Positions 43,750 through 53,465 of a stretch of DNA of 64,000 bases are shown one piece after another. A program made the position numbers and the translations under genes. The notes beneath the pieces were generated by a model that was not told the DNA's origin, did no database searches, and saw nothing but the letters and a program-made list of their open reading frames with translations. The DNA is from CBDBJL01 sp965206365 (GTDB lineage: Bacteria > Pseudomonadota > Alphaproteobacteria > JABAAW01 > JAHZMA01), in NCBI GenBank assembly GCA_965206365.1, contig CBDBJL010000009.1, positions 124,001-188,000 on the forward strand, given 5' to 3'. Each line of letters opens with the position of its first letter. The first letter of the stretch is position 1.

Positions 43750-46044
43750 TTATCGATGATTATGATAAAATACGTTGCTAGAAGTAAGAGCTGTGATATT
43801 CAATAAACCATGAGCAGAAATAGAGTTGGTAACCAAACTAACCGGGTGACTTAAACCCAGAATGATCGGCCCAACAACCATACCATCAGCCAAAACTTTA
43901 ATCGCATTATAGCTGATATTTGCCGCTTCTATGGTCGGCATCATTAATAAATTCGCTGCACCGCCCAATTTATTGCTTTGCAGATGGTTAGAACGTAAAA
44001 TATTGTTAAAGGCGGTATCTGCGTGCATCTCACCCTCCACCTCTAAATCTGGATGCTGTTTATGGAGAATCTGAACGGCATGACGCATTTTTCCAGCACT
44101 TGCATCACGTGAAGTTCCAAAATTTGAGTGCGAGATTAAAGCCACCCGAGGGTGAATTCCCAAACGTTTAATATATTCAGCAGCTTGTAGCGTAATGTGG
44201 GCCATCTCTTCGGCGCTTGAATGAGTTTGCACATGGGTATCCGCAATAAATACGTTGCGTTTGGCACTAACAATTAACGATAAAGCAAATAAATGTTCAC
44301 GCTGATTGGTTCCAAAAATTTTTTCTAAATGTTTAAGATGTTTATGATAATGCCCAATAGAGCCACAAATAAGCGAATCAGCTTCACCACGTTTTACCAT
44401 TAGCGAGGCAATCACTGTATTATTCGTACGGATTACATGACGGGCATCCTCAGGAGTAATACCATTACGCCCGAGCAAATCATGATAAAGTTGCCAATAT
44501 TCACGATAGCGTGGGTCATTTTCTGGATCACATAATTCATAATCACGATTCTGTTCAAGCCGAAGCCCAAGTTTTTCAATCCGACTTTTTACAACAATCT
44601 CGCGTCCAATTAAAATCGGTTTCGCTAATTTTTCATCAACGGTTTGTTGAACTGCATCTAACACACGATAATCCTCACCCTCGGCATAAACAATAGATGC
44701 TGGATGCTGGATTGAACTTTCATAAATTGGACGCATTACTTGAGCGGTACGATAAACGAAATTGGTTAATTTTTGCTTATAAGCTTCCATATCCGTAATT
44801 GGTCGGGTAGCAACACCGCTATCCATAGCGGCTTTCGCAACAGCTGGCGCAATGGCCGTAATTAATCTGGGATCAAACGGTTTCGGAATAATATAATCTT
44901 TGCCAAAACTAAAATCATCATCGCCATAAGCCGCAATAATTTGCTGGCTAACTTCCTTTTGTGCCAGCTCAGAAATGGCAATCACGCAGGCTTTTTTCAT
45001 TTCAATATTAATTTGCGTTGCCCCAACATCTAACGCACCCCTAAAAATAAAGGGAAAGCACAAAACATTATTTACCTGATTGGAAAAATCTGAACGACCC
45101 GTAGCAATAATCGCATCAGGGCGGTGTTTCAAGGCATCATCAGGCATAATTTCCGGAGTTGGATTAGAAAGCCCAAAAATTAACGGCTCTTTTGCCATCG
45201 TTAAAACATCCTTACCCACAAGCAAATTGGCTTTCGAGAGACCCAAAAATATATCTGCCCCTTCCAGCGCATCGCATAAGGTACGTTTGTTCGTATTTTG
45301 CCGATAAGGATCTTTGTAAATATCAGGTTCTTGATCACGCCCCTGATAAATCACACCCCGACTATCGCATAAAAACACATGTTCACGCTTAAGTCCTAAT
45401 TGTTGCAATAAATCTAAACAAGCCAATGCTGCCGCGCCGGCACCTGATACTGTGATCGTAACTTCTTCAATTTTCTTGCCAACAATTTTAAGTCCATTAA
45501 CGATCGCAGCCGATACAATAATTGCCGTACCATGTTGGTCATCGTGAAATATCGGGATATGACAACGCTCTATTAAGCGTTTTTCAATTTCAAAACATTG
45601 GGGTGCTTTGATATCTTCTAAATTAATGCCACCAAAAGTGGGTTCAAGTGCCGCGACAATATCAACAAATTTATCAATATCAGTTTCATTCACTTCAATA
45701 TCGAACACATCAATATTCGCAAATTTCTTAAACAGAACCGCTTTGCCTTCCATTACCGGCTTCGATGCCAGGGCACCAATCGCACCCAAACCCAAAACCG
45801 CAGTTCCATTAGAAATAACCGCAAGCAAATTACCGCGTGCGGTATATTCAAAAGCGAGATTCGCATTTTGGGAAATGGCCTCGCAAGCAGCTGCGACACC
45901 TGGCGAATAAGCGAGTGATAAATCACGCTGAGTTTCCATGGGCTTGGTTGCAACGATCGCTAACTTCCCTGGCGGTGAGTTGCGATGATATTCTAAGGCG
46001 GCTTCTTTTAACTCGTTTTTATCCATAGCGTCACTTATTTTCAT
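43750..46044 (-). CDS. maeB: NADP-dependent malic enzyme (MaeB type)
   Basis: A 764-aa fusion: an N-terminal malic enzyme domain (about 10-420; LAYSPGVAAACEAI, FHDDQHGTAII, VSGAGAAALACL, FGLSNPTPEI) and a C-terminal phosphotransacetylase-like domain (about 430-760; HPASIVYAEGEDYRVLDAVQ) that binds acetyl-CoA for regulation and is normally not catalytic. It converts malate to pyruvate and CO2. Starts at 46044 or 46026 (MDKNELKEAAL) fit; a start at 46149 would add 35 unconserved residues. Confidence 0.95.
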   Translation of the reverse strand: MKISDAMDKNELKEAALEYHRNSPPGKLAIVATKPMETQRDLSLAYSPGVAAACEAISQNANLAFEYTARGNLLAVISNGTAVLGLGAIGALASKPVMEGKAVLFKKFANIDVFDIEVNETDIDKFVDIVAALEPTFGGINLEDIKAPQCFEIEKRLIERCHIPIFHDDQHGTAIIVSAAIVNGLKIVGKKIEEVTITVSGAGAAALACLDLLQQLGLKREHVFLCDSRGVIYQGRDQEPDIYKDPYRQNTNKRTLCDALEGADIFLGLSKANLLVGKDVLTMAKEPLIFGLSNPTPEIMPDDALKHRPDAIIATGRSDFSNQVNNVLCFPFIFRGALDVGATQINIEMKKACVIAISELAQKEVSQQIIAAYGDDDFSFGKDYIIPKPFDPRLITAIAPAVAKAAMDSGVATRPITDMEAYKQKLTNFVYRTAQVMRPIYESSIQHPASIVYAEGEDYRVLDAVQQTVDEKLAKPILIGREIVVKSRIEKLGLRLEQNRDYELCDPENDPRYREYWQLYHDLLGRNGITPEDARHVIRTNNTVIASLMVKRGEADSLICGSIGHYHKHLKHLEKIFGTNQREHLFALSLIVSAKRNVFIADTHVQTHSSAEEMAHITLQAAEYIKRLGIHPRVALISHSNFGTSRDASAGKMRHAVQILHKQHPDLEVEGEMHADTAFNNILRSNHLQSNKLGGAANLLMMPTIEAANISYNAIKVLADGMVVGPIILGLSHPVSLVTNSISAHGLLNITALTSSNVFYHNHR

Positions 46045-46223
46045 TCCAATTCTATTTTGGAAAAGCAATATTTCATATTGCAAACCCATACAAACTTTAA
46101 CGATTCCATTATAAGGGTAATTGGTAAAAAATAAAGTGCTTAAAATCAAAATTTTAATTTGATTTTTCAGTTTTATTTATGAATGATCATTGATGATTCT
46201 TACTTACGAATTATCTTTTCTTT

Positions 46224-46310
46224 TGGTGCGGCCGAGAAGATTTGAACTTCCACAGGGTTACCCCCACAGCGACCTCAACGCTGCGCGTCTACCAATTCCG
46301 CCACGGCCGC
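46224..46310 (-). tRNA. tRNA-Leu (anticodon GAG)
   Basis: A complete class II tRNA read on the minus strand. Acceptor GCGGCCG pairs with CGGCCGC, then discriminator A and encoded CCA (46224-46226). The D-arm contains GGAATTGGTAGACGC; the anticodon stem CAGCG/CGCTG holds loop TTGAGGT (anticodon GAG, reads CUC/CUU). A long variable arm (TGGGGGTAACCCTGT) is typical of tRNA-Leu, and the T-loop is TTCAAAT. Confidence 0.96.
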
Positions 46311-46355
46311 TCACTTCAAAGATCAAGCTTAATTTTATAACCGATTGGTGTCGAA

Positions 46356-47081
46356 ATGCAACTCCTACCGAAAAAAATATCCCTAAAAACAAGTGAATCT
46401 TTCATTGATTACCCGTTTGCACTTAATTTTATGACTCAACATGTCAGCGCAATGCTTGCCGGCACCGCACAAGATTTGGTTTGGTTTTTAGAACATCCCC
46501 CACTTTATACTGGGGGTACATCGGCAAAAATTACCGATTTACGCGTAAATTCAAAGCCCAATTCAGAGTTTCATAATTTCCCGATATATTCTACCAATCG
46601 TGGTGGGCAATATACTTATCATGGGCCTGGACAAAGAGTTGTTTATCTAATGTTAGATTTGCGGGCGCATCAGGATCTGCGTTTGTTTGTCAGCTCATTA
46701 GAGAAATGGGTCATTTCCACTTTAACGGATTTTCATATTCATGGTGAATTGCTCGAAGGCAAAGTTGGGATTTGGATAAAACGCAATCCCAATCTCGTGG
46801 GTAACCGCTGGCAAAATGCAACGCAACATTTAGGGTATGATAAAATTGCCGCTTTGGGAATTCGCTTGAAAAAGTGGATAAGTTTCCATGGGTTAGCCAT
46901 TAATATTAATCCAAACTTAAAGCATTTCTCTGGGATTGTGCCTTGCGGAATTTCCGAGCAACAATATGGCGTTACCTCGCTTTCTCAGCAGGGGAAAAAG
47001 GTGAGTATGCGACAATTTGATGAAGCATTAATTCAGCATTTTCCGCAGATTTTTCACACTCACCTCACGCCATTTTCGTAA
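46356..47081 (+). CDS. lipB: Lipoyl(octanoyl) transferase
   Basis: A 241-aa LipB, moving octanoyl from acyl carrier protein to the lipoyl domains of E2 and glycine-cleavage H proteins. It has EHPPLYTGGTS, STNRGGQYTYHGPGQRVVYLMLDL, KIAALGIRLKKWISFHGLAIN and the catalytic Cys in GIVPCGI with Lys in KIAALG. ACP (57886) and the lipoate-dependent gcvP (1) are in the same window. The 3' end overlaps convergent eno by 22 bases. Confidence 0.96.
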   Translation: MQLLPKKISLKTSESFIDYPFALNFMTQHVSAMLAGTAQDLVWFLEHPPLYTGGTSAKITDLRVNSKPNSEFHNFPIYSTNRGGQYTYHGPGQRVVYLMLDLRAHQDLRLFVSSLEKWVISTLTDFHIHGELLEGKVGIWIKRNPNLVGNRWQNATQHLGYDKIAALGIRLKKWISFHGLAININPNLKHFSGIVPCGISEQQYGVTSLSQQGKKVSMRQFDEALIQHFPQIFHTHLTPFS

Positions 47082-48385
47082 CCATTTTTGAAGATGCTCT
47101 TACCCGCATAAAGTGCGTTTTCCCCTAATTGTTCTTCAATCCGTAATAGTTGATTATATTTACTTAATCTATCCGAGCGATTCACCGAACCTGTTTTAAT
47201 TTGTCCACAATTTGTTGCAACAGCTAAATCCGCAATCGTGCTATCTTCGCTTTCGCCAGAGCGGTGCGACATCACAATTTTATAACCATTATTTTGCGCT
47301 AACCGAACCGTATCAAAAGTTTCATTTAAAGTGCCAATTTGATTGATTTTTGCTAAAACAGCGTTGGCAACTTTGGTTGCAATGCCTTGTTGTAAGCGTT
47401 CGCTATTCGTGGCAAATAAATCATCGCCCACAAGCTGAATTTTCTGGCCGATTCTTTCGGTTAATTCTTGCCAACCTTCCCAATCATCTTGCGCCATTCC
47501 ATCTTCGATAGAAAATATAGGATAAGAATTACATAATTTTTCTAGAAAATCTACATTTTGCTGGCGAGTTAATTCCTGCCCTAACTCTTGCCCGGCACCT
47601 TGCAATCTATATTTCCCTTCGTGATAATATTCGCTAGCCGCACAATCTAACGCCAAATAAATATCTTGACCGATTTTATAGCCAGCTTTTGCAACCGATT
47701 CCATAATCAGATCTAAAGCTTCCTCGGCACTGCTTAAATTAGGGGCAAACCCCCCTTCATCACCAACATTGGTATTATATTTTTTGGCTTGTAGAATTTT
47801 GCCAAGATAATGAAAAATTTCCGTACCCGCACGCAATGCTTCGGAAAAACGCGTAAAACCAACTGGCATAATCATAAATTCTTGAATATCAATGTTATTA
47901 TCTGCATGCATACCGCCATTGAGAATATTCATCATCGGCACTGGCAAAATGCGGGCATTAACACCTCCAAGGTAACGATAAAGTGGCAGATTTAAGTAAG
48001 CAGCAGCAGCATGGGCACAAGCCAGCGAAACGGCTAAAATCGCATTGCCTCCCAAACGACTTTTATTTTTTGTTCCATCCAAAGCGATCAGCATTTGTTC
48101 AATTTTATATTGTTGCGTGGCATCTTGTCCCATTAATAAAGGAGCAATTTCGCTATGAATTGACGTAATTGCATCCCGAACCCCTTTGCCAAGATACCGT
48201 TTTATATCACCATCGCGCCTTTCATGGGCCTCATGGATTCCTGTTGATGCACCTGAAGGAACGATGGCACGTCCAATAATACCGTCTACAATTCGCACAT
48301 CAGCTTCAATTGTGGGATTCCCACGGCTATCCAATACTTCACGGGCAAAAACATCTGCAATAATTGCTTGAGATGGCAATTTCAT
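47060..48385 (-). CDS. eno: Enolase
   Basis: A 441-aa enolase, glycolytic 2-phosphoglycerate dehydratase. It has AREVLDSRGNPTIEADV, the catalytic loop SGASTGIHEAHE, NVGDEGGFAPN, SIEDGMAQDDWEGW, QLVGDDLFATN and the signature VMSHRSGESEDSTIADLAVA. An AGGAG-type site is seen upstream of the ATG. About ten residues longer than usual at the ends. Confidence 0.98.
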   Translation of the reverse strand: MKLPSQAIIADVFAREVLDSRGNPTIEADVRIVDGIIGRAIVPSGASTGIHEAHERRDGDIKRYLGKGVRDAITSIHSEIAPLLMGQDATQQYKIEQMLIALDGTKNKSRLGGNAILAVSLACAHAAAAYLNLPLYRYLGGVNARILPVPMMNILNGGMHADNNIDIQEFMIMPVGFTRFSEALRAGTEIFHYLGKILQAKKYNTNVGDEGGFAPNLSSAEEALDLIMESVAKAGYKIGQDIYLALDCAASEYYHEGKYRLQGAGQELGQELTRQQNVDFLEKLCNSYPIFSIEDGMAQDDWEGWQELTERIGQKIQLVGDDLFATNSERLQQGIATKVANAVLAKINQIGTLNETFDTVRLAQNNGYKIVMSHRSGESEDSTIADLAVATNCGQIKTGSVNRSDRLSKYNQLLRIEEQLGENALYAGKSIFKNGYENGVR

Positions 48386-48515
48386 TTTGTCGGGCTCCTT
48401 AAAATTAGCAAGTAAAATGACGAAACAGCATTATAATAGAAAATACCTTGCTTTTAATATTTATTTTTGGTTTTATTAAGCTTATTATTTTGTTCAGGAG
48501 CGTTCAATAGCGGTT

Positions 48516-49658
48516 ATGCAATTTTTTTTTCATCTTCTCCGTTTCAAACAATACCCTTTGCCCGTTAGATTTTCAGCTTACCAGGAAATTTGTCGGCAAA
48601 AAAGAAAACTTACATCCATTTTACGACTGACCATGAATCTGGGCATCATAATGCCAGCCCTAATAATGCCAGCCATGGCACAAGATAGTGCCACTGATGA
48701 AGAACCGTTTCTTAATGATGAATGGCGTGCCAGTCTTCGCGAAACTAATTTTGCGAAAAGTGATATTCACCTGCCTTTTTTACTCGCGCCCGACACTCTT
48801 GATCGAGTGATTCCTAGTCTGAATAAGCCGGAATTTGTAAATTCAAAACAACCCGATATTGTGTTTGACGATCGAGAACCAATGATTGTAGTCAAAATTG
48901 GCAAAAAAATTCGTGCCTACCCATTACGTTATATGCTTTGGTATTATGTTATTAATGATGTGATTGCCGGCAAACCGATTCTCGTTACCTATAATCCGTA
49001 TACAGATTCTTTTGGAGTTTATTCAAGTAGCATTAAAAGTAAAAATTATAATTTTGTATATACAGGTTTGCTGTATCAAGGATCATTAGTGATTAAAGAT
49101 ATTGAAACCAGTTCTTTATTTTTACAAATCCATGGCAAAGGCGCTGTTGGGGAGTTGAAAGATGAAACTCTTAAGCGAATTGGAGCACAACATATTTCAT
49201 GGAAAAAATTTTTAAGGCTCTATCGCAATCAATCTTCACAAGTAATGCGTACGCCTGAATATGCCAATGATTATATTATTTATGGAAAAACACCATTTTC
49301 TGGTTATGATAGTCAACTAAATTCATATTATTATGTTGGTTCACATATTCCCGATAGTGCGAAATTACAAAAATTTGCCCGGATCATTTCTTTTGGCAAT
49401 CGTTCTACTGGGCGAAGCCTAAGTTTCTTAAAAAAACGGAAACAAATTGATTTACGCTCGCAAAGAATTCGGATCCGATGGGAAGAAGGCATGGCATCGA
49501 TGCAAGATACTTTTGATCTTAAAAATGGACGCGATGTTGGTATGGTATTTGTGGAAGCACAAAATAATAATGGTAGCTGGCGAGCAATTCCGTATTATCA
49601 AGATTTTGCTTTCTCGTTTCTTAGTTTTTTCCCCGGCAGAAGAATCCTACATGATTAG
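48516..49658 (+). CDS. DUF3179 domain-containing exported protein
   Basis: A 380-aa protein. A signal peptide is likely at about 40-55 (MNLGIIMPALIMPAMAQ), so the true start may be the internal ATG rather than 48516. The DUF3179 domain follows: DDREPMIVVKIGKKIRAYPLRYMLWYYVINDVIAGKPILVTYNPYTDSFGVY, WKKFLRLYRNQS and YIIYGKTPFSGYDS. Most members carry VTYCPLC with cysteines where this has VTYNPYT. The function is unknown. Convergent with kdsA, 13-base gap. Confidence 0.8.
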   Translation: MQFFFHLLRFKQYPLPVRFSAYQEICRQKRKLTSILRLTMNLGIIMPALIMPAMAQDSATDEEPFLNDEWRASLRETNFAKSDIHLPFLLAPDTLDRVIPSLNKPEFVNSKQPDIVFDDREPMIVVKIGKKIRAYPLRYMLWYYVINDVIAGKPILVTYNPYTDSFGVYSSSIKSKNYNFVYTGLLYQGSLVIKDIETSSLFLQIHGKGAVGELKDETLKRIGAQHISWKKFLRLYRNQSSQVMRTPEYANDYIIYGKTPFSGYDSQLNSYYYVGSHIPDSAKLQKFARIISFGNRSTGRSLSFLKKRKQIDLRSQRIRIRWEEGMASMQDTFDLKNGRDVGMVFVEAQNNNGSWRAIPYYQDFAFSFLSFFPGRRILHD

Positions 49659-49671
49659 TTGCCGGCATCAC

Positions 49672-50529
49672 TTAAGCAAAATCTTCTGGATGAAACGGTG
49701 TTTCCTTAGAGACCTTATCTAAACTTTGTAATGTTTCTAATAATTTTGGTAAATGTTGTAGGCGCACCATATTGGGACCATCGGAAGGAGCATGATCAGG
49801 ATCATGGTGAGTTTCAAGAAAAACGCAAGCCACACCCACAGCAATTGCCGCACGTGCAATCGCCGGCACCATGGTGCGATCTCCACCCGATGAATCCCCT
49901 GCCCCGCCTGGTTGCTGTACACAATGAGTGGCATCAATAACAACGGGATAACCGGTTTTTGCCATAATTGGCAAAGCACGCATATCGGTTACCAATGTAT
50001 TATAACCAAAACTAACACCACGTTCACACAGCATAATTTGTGAATTACCGCTATCCGATATTTTTTTGGCAACATTCACCATATCCCATGGGGCCAAAAA
50101 TTGCCCTTTTTTTACATTAATTGCTTTTCCTGTTTGCGCTGCCGCAATTAACAAATCAGTTTGTCGGCATAAAAACGCCGGAATTTGTAACAGATCTACG
50201 GCTTCAGCCACCGGCACACATTGTGAAATTTCATGGATATCGGTGAGTACGGGAATATGATGAAACTCTCCAATTTCTGCCATAATTGGCAAAGCTGCTT
50301 CTAGCCCCAACCCTCTTTTCCCGGCAATCGAGGTTCGGTTTGCCTTGTCAAAGGAACTTTTATAGATAAAGGAAATACCAATTTTATCGCAAATTTCTTT
50401 AATTGCTATTGAAATTTCCATGCCATGTTGTCGGCTTTCCAATTGACACGGACCGGCAATCAAAACAAAAGGCAAATCATTACCAATTTTTACTTTTTTC
50501 AGCGTAATATGTTTTTGGGGATTATTCAT
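49672..50529 (-). CDS. kdsA: 3-deoxy-8-phosphooctulonate synthase
   Basis: A 285-aa KdsA, condensing PEP with arabinose-5-phosphate to Kdo-8-phosphate for lipopolysaccharide. It has LIAGPCQLESR, YKSSFDKANRTS, LQIPAFLCRQTDLL, CERGVSFGYN and FLETHHDPDHAPSDGPN. The length equals E. coli KdsA from the ATG at 50529; upstream in-frame starts would add 20 unconserved residues. Confidence 0.97.
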   Translation of the reverse strand: MNNPQKHITLKKVKIGNDLPFVLIAGPCQLESRQHGMEISIAIKEICDKIGISFIYKSSFDKANRTSIAGKRGLGLEAALPIMAEIGEFHHIPVLTDIHEISQCVPVAEAVDLLQIPAFLCRQTDLLIAAAQTGKAINVKKGQFLAPWDMVNVAKKISDSGNSQIMLCERGVSFGYNTLVTDMRALPIMAKTGYPVVIDATHCVQQPGGAGDSSGGDRTMVPAIARAAIAVGVACVFLETHHDPDHAPSDGPNMVRLQHLPKLLETLQSLDKVSKETPFHPEDFA

Positions 50530-50557
50530 CAAGCAATTCCTAGTTTTTGAAATATTT

Positions 50558-51202
50558 TTATTGCGCATCTTCATTAAGAAAAGGCACAAAAATCACTTTG
50601 GCTAAGATCTCTTCATGATAATCATCTACAGAAATTTTCACAATGCGTTTTAAATCTTGTGCATCGTGAATCTTGCCAATCGGAATCACCATCACCGCAC
50701 CGATACTCATTTGTGCCAATAATTCGCCAGGGATCTCCTGGGCTGCTGCCGTTACCATAATCGCATGAAAAGGAGCTTGTTCTGCCCAACCTTGCCAGCC
50801 ATTGCCATGTTTTACCATAACCGAATAACCCAATGTTTTTAAGCGTTGTTTGGCTTGATTATATAATGTGAAATGGCGTTCTATCGAATAAACCTGACAC
50901 CCAAGCTGCGCTAAAACTGCGCTTTGATAGCCCGAACCGGTTCCAATTTCAAGAATTTTTTGTGGAATTTCACCCGTATCTCTATTCAAAATGGCTTCAC
51001 TCATCATCGCAACAATTGTGGGCTGACTAATGGTTTGCTGACAAGCAATTGGCAAGGCTGAATTTTTCTCAGCATGTTGTTGCATAATTTCGGGAATAAA
51101 TTCAGCGCGATTAATCTTGCCCATAGCCTCAATAACAGAAGGGCTTGCAATGGCACGCCGGTTAATCTCATCTAAAAATTTCATTGCCATATCTTCTATC
51201 AT
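50558..51202 (-). CDS. pcm: Protein-L-isoaspartate O-methyltransferase
   Basis: A 214-aa SAM-dependent methyltransferase of the PCMT family: ISQPTIVAMMSEAI, ILEIGTGSGYQSAVLAQLG (motif I), HAIMVTAAAQEIP and GAVMVIPIG. It repairs isoaspartyl sites in aged proteins. The start overlaps the serS stop (ATGA); in many alphaproteobacteria surE separates serS and pcm, but it is absent here. Confidence 0.93.
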   Translation of the reverse strand: MIEDMAMKFLDEINRRAIASPSVIEAMGKINRAEFIPEIMQQHAEKNSALPIACQQTISQPTIVAMMSEAILNRDTGEIPQKILEIGTGSGYQSAVLAQLGCQVYSIERHFTLYNQAKQRLKTLGYSVMVKHGNGWQGWAEQAPFHAIMVTAAAQEIPGELLAQMSIGAVMVIPIGKIHDAQDLKRIVKISVDDYHEEILAKVIFVPFLNEDAQ

Positions 51203-52494
51203 TCAAACTTTAATGCACGAATCTGATCTTGTCCACCCATATAAGGGCGCAAACAATCGGGAATCGTAATGCTACCATCTTTATTTTGATAATTTTCTAA
51301 AATTGCTACCATTGTACGCCCAACAGCAAGCCCAGAACCATTGAGCATATGAGGGAATTCCGTACCCTTGCCTTTTGTACGCGTACGTATACGCGCATTC
51401 ATGCGTCGTGATTGAAAATCCAAACAATTCGAACAGCTGGAAATCTCGCGATACGTGCCCGCACCCGCTAACCATACTTCAATATCATATGTTTTCGTGG
51501 CTGCAAAGCCCATATCCCCAACACATAAAGTAACAGTGCGATAGGGTAATTCTAGCTTTTCTAAAATGCCTTCGGCAGCTTTTAACATTCGTTCCAACTC
51601 ATTGCCGGATTCCTCAGCAACCACAATGCTCACAAGCTCTACTTTTGAAAATTGATGCATACGAATCAGACCACGCGTATCACGCCCTGCCGCACCAGCT
51701 TCTGAGCGGAAACAATTGGTCCAAGAAACCAACCGAATTGGCAATTTCTCGGGAGACAAAATTTTCCCAGCAGCATAATTTGCCAATACAGTTTCGGCCG
51801 TGGGAATCAAATAAAGTTCTTCCCCGGCAATTTTGTACAATTCGGCAGAAAATTTTGGCAAATGTCCCGAACCATAAAGTGTATCGCCGTGAACCAAAAC
51901 TGGGGAATCCACCTCTAAATAAGCATTTTGTTGAATATGAATATCAAGCATAAAATTGGCAATAGCCCTTTCTAACCGCGCTAAGGCACCATACTTAACA
52001 ACAAAACGTGCTCCGGAAATTTTGATCGCATAATGAAAATCTAGCAATCCTAATTCTTCACCCAAATCAAAATGTTGTTTCGCCGGGAAATCTAGAATTT
52101 TGGCTTCACCATATTGATGCAACAACACATTATCAGATTCATCAGCACCATCAGGCACATCGGTAGCAGGCATATTGGGCAAAATTTCTAAACAGGATTT
52201 TAGGCGCATTGCCTCTTCTTGTTGTGCAGTTTCCAACTGTTGGATTTTTGCTTTTAATTTCTGAACCTCAGCTACCAATATTTGGGCATCAGCATCCTTA
52301 CCTTGTTGCTTTAACCCACCAATTTGTTTCGATAGATCATTGCGCCTGGCTAGCTGTTCATCGCGCTGCGTTTGAATCTGACGGCGCTTACGATCCATTG
52401 CCAAAATATTTTCTGCAGGAACGCCCAAGCCTCGCCTCTGCATCGCATCATTAAATAAAGTTGGGTTTTTACGAATAAAATCGATATCATGCAT
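51199..52494 (-). CDS. serS: Seryl-tRNA synthetase
   Basis: A 431-aa class II synthetase. An N-terminal antiparallel coiled coil (about 35-110, RRQIQTQRDEQLARRNDLSK) contacts the tRNA-Ser variable arm. The catalytic core has motif 2 NCFRSEAGAAGRDTRGLIRMHQFSKVE and motif 3 NGSGLAVGRTMVAILENYQ. It starts 14 bases after tatC. Confidence 0.98.
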   Translation of the reverse strand: MHDIDFIRKNPTLFNDAMQRRGLGVPAENILAMDRKRRQIQTQRDEQLARRNDLSKQIGGLKQQGKDADAQILVAEVQKLKAKIQQLETAQQEEAMRLKSCLEILPNMPATDVPDGADESDNVLLHQYGEAKILDFPAKQHFDLGEELGLLDFHYAIKISGARFVVKYGALARLERAIANFMLDIHIQQNAYLEVDSPVLVHGDTLYGSGHLPKFSAELYKIAGEELYLIPTAETVLANYAAGKILSPEKLPIRLVSWTNCFRSEAGAAGRDTRGLIRMHQFSKVELVSIVVAEESGNELERMLKAAEGILEKLELPYRTVTLCVGDMGFAATKTYDIEVWLAGAGTYREISSCSNCLDFQSRRMNARIRTRTKGKGTEFPHMLNGSGLAVGRTMVAILENYQNKDGSITIPDCLRPYMGGQDQIRALKFE

Positions 52495-52508
52495 TGTACA
52501 ATTCCATT

Positions 52509-53459
52509 TTACAAAAGCTTGTTATCTTTTGTTTGTTTTTTAGCTTTTTTATCTTTCACTTTTTTACCTTTAGTTTGTTTTTTAGCTTTTTTATCTTTCG
52601 CTTTTCCTACTTTGGGCTGGGAGATCATAACATAGGAAAACCATAACGATATTTCATAAAGTAACATTAGCGGGATTGCCAAGCCAAGCTGACTTAAAGG
52701 ATCTGGTGGCGTAAGTACCGCAGCAATTACAAAAGCCGTTACAATCGCATAGCGTCGTTTCTTTTTTAGCCCCGCAGGCGAGGTGATCCCAACTTTCACC
52801 AAAAGCAACAATAATACCGGTAATTCAAAACAAAGTCCAAACGCAAAAATCAGCCGCATCACCAAAGACAAATATTCATTAACTTTAGGCTCTAACGTAA
52901 TCGCCAAATTGGCTGCTGAGGAGGTTTGCTCAAATCCAGCAAAAAAATTCCATGCCACGGGCAATACCGCATAATAAACAAAGGCACTGCCGATGGCAAA
53001 TAAAATAGGGGTTGCCACCATAAAGGGGACAAAAGTATTTTTTTCATTTTTATAAAGCCCGGGCGCAATAAACATCCAGATCTGAATTAAGATAATCGGC
53101 ATGCTAATAATAAAAGCTGTAAACATTGCCAGTTTAATCTCGGTTAAAAACTGTTCATGTAAGGCAGTGAAAATCATCCGCCTTCCGCTTTCATCTTCCC
53201 AAAGTCTTTGTAAGGGTGCGGTTAGAAAATTAAAAATATCTTTTGCATAGTAAAAACTAACAAAAAATATCAACAAAAAACCGGTTAATGTGTAAATTAA
53301 TCGCCGACGCAGCTCGCGAAGATGATCATAGATGCTCATCTCGGCAAGGGCATGATTGATTTTTATATTATCGGATCCAGAATCATCAGCGAGGTTATTA
53401 TTTTTGGGCTTGCCTGCATTCTTATTTTGCGATTTTCCTTTCGCCTTTTTTTCAACCAT
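52509..53459 (-). CDS. tatC: Sec-independent translocase protein TatC
   Basis: A 316-aa TatC, the core receptor for twin-arginine signal peptides. Six TM helices follow MSIYDHLRELRRRLIYTL (signal-peptide binding region with conserved Glu) and the FGLCFELPVLL segment. The C-terminal tail (from about 283) is almost only Lys, Thr, Gln, Ala and Asp, with KDKKAKKQTK twice. The N-terminal 40 residues are also a polar extension (KKAKGKSQNKNAGKPKNNN). TatC is normally about 250-260 aa. Confidence 0.96.
   Translation of the reverse strand: MVEKKAKGKSQNKNAGKPKNNNLADDSGSDNIKINHALAEMSIYDHLRELRRRLIYTLTGFLLIFFVSFYYAKDIFNFLTAPLQRLWEDESGRRMIFTALHEQFLTEIKLAMFTAFIISMPIILIQIWMFIAPGLYKNEKNTFVPFMVATPILFAIGSAFVYYAVLPVAWNFFAGFEQTSSAANLAITLEPKVNEYLSLVMRLIFAFGLCFELPVLLLLLVKVGITSPAGLKKKRRYAIVTAFVIAAVLTPPDPLSQLGLAIPLMLLYEISLWFSYVMISQPKVGKAKDKKAKKQTKGKKVKDKKAKKQTKDNKLL
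52531..52599. repeat. 27-bp direct repeat in the tatC tail
   Basis: Two identical 27-base copies (52531-52557 and 52573-52599), offset by 42 bases, encode the repeated Lys-rich unit of the TatC C-terminus. Confidence 0.85.
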
Positions 53460-53465
53460 AAGATT

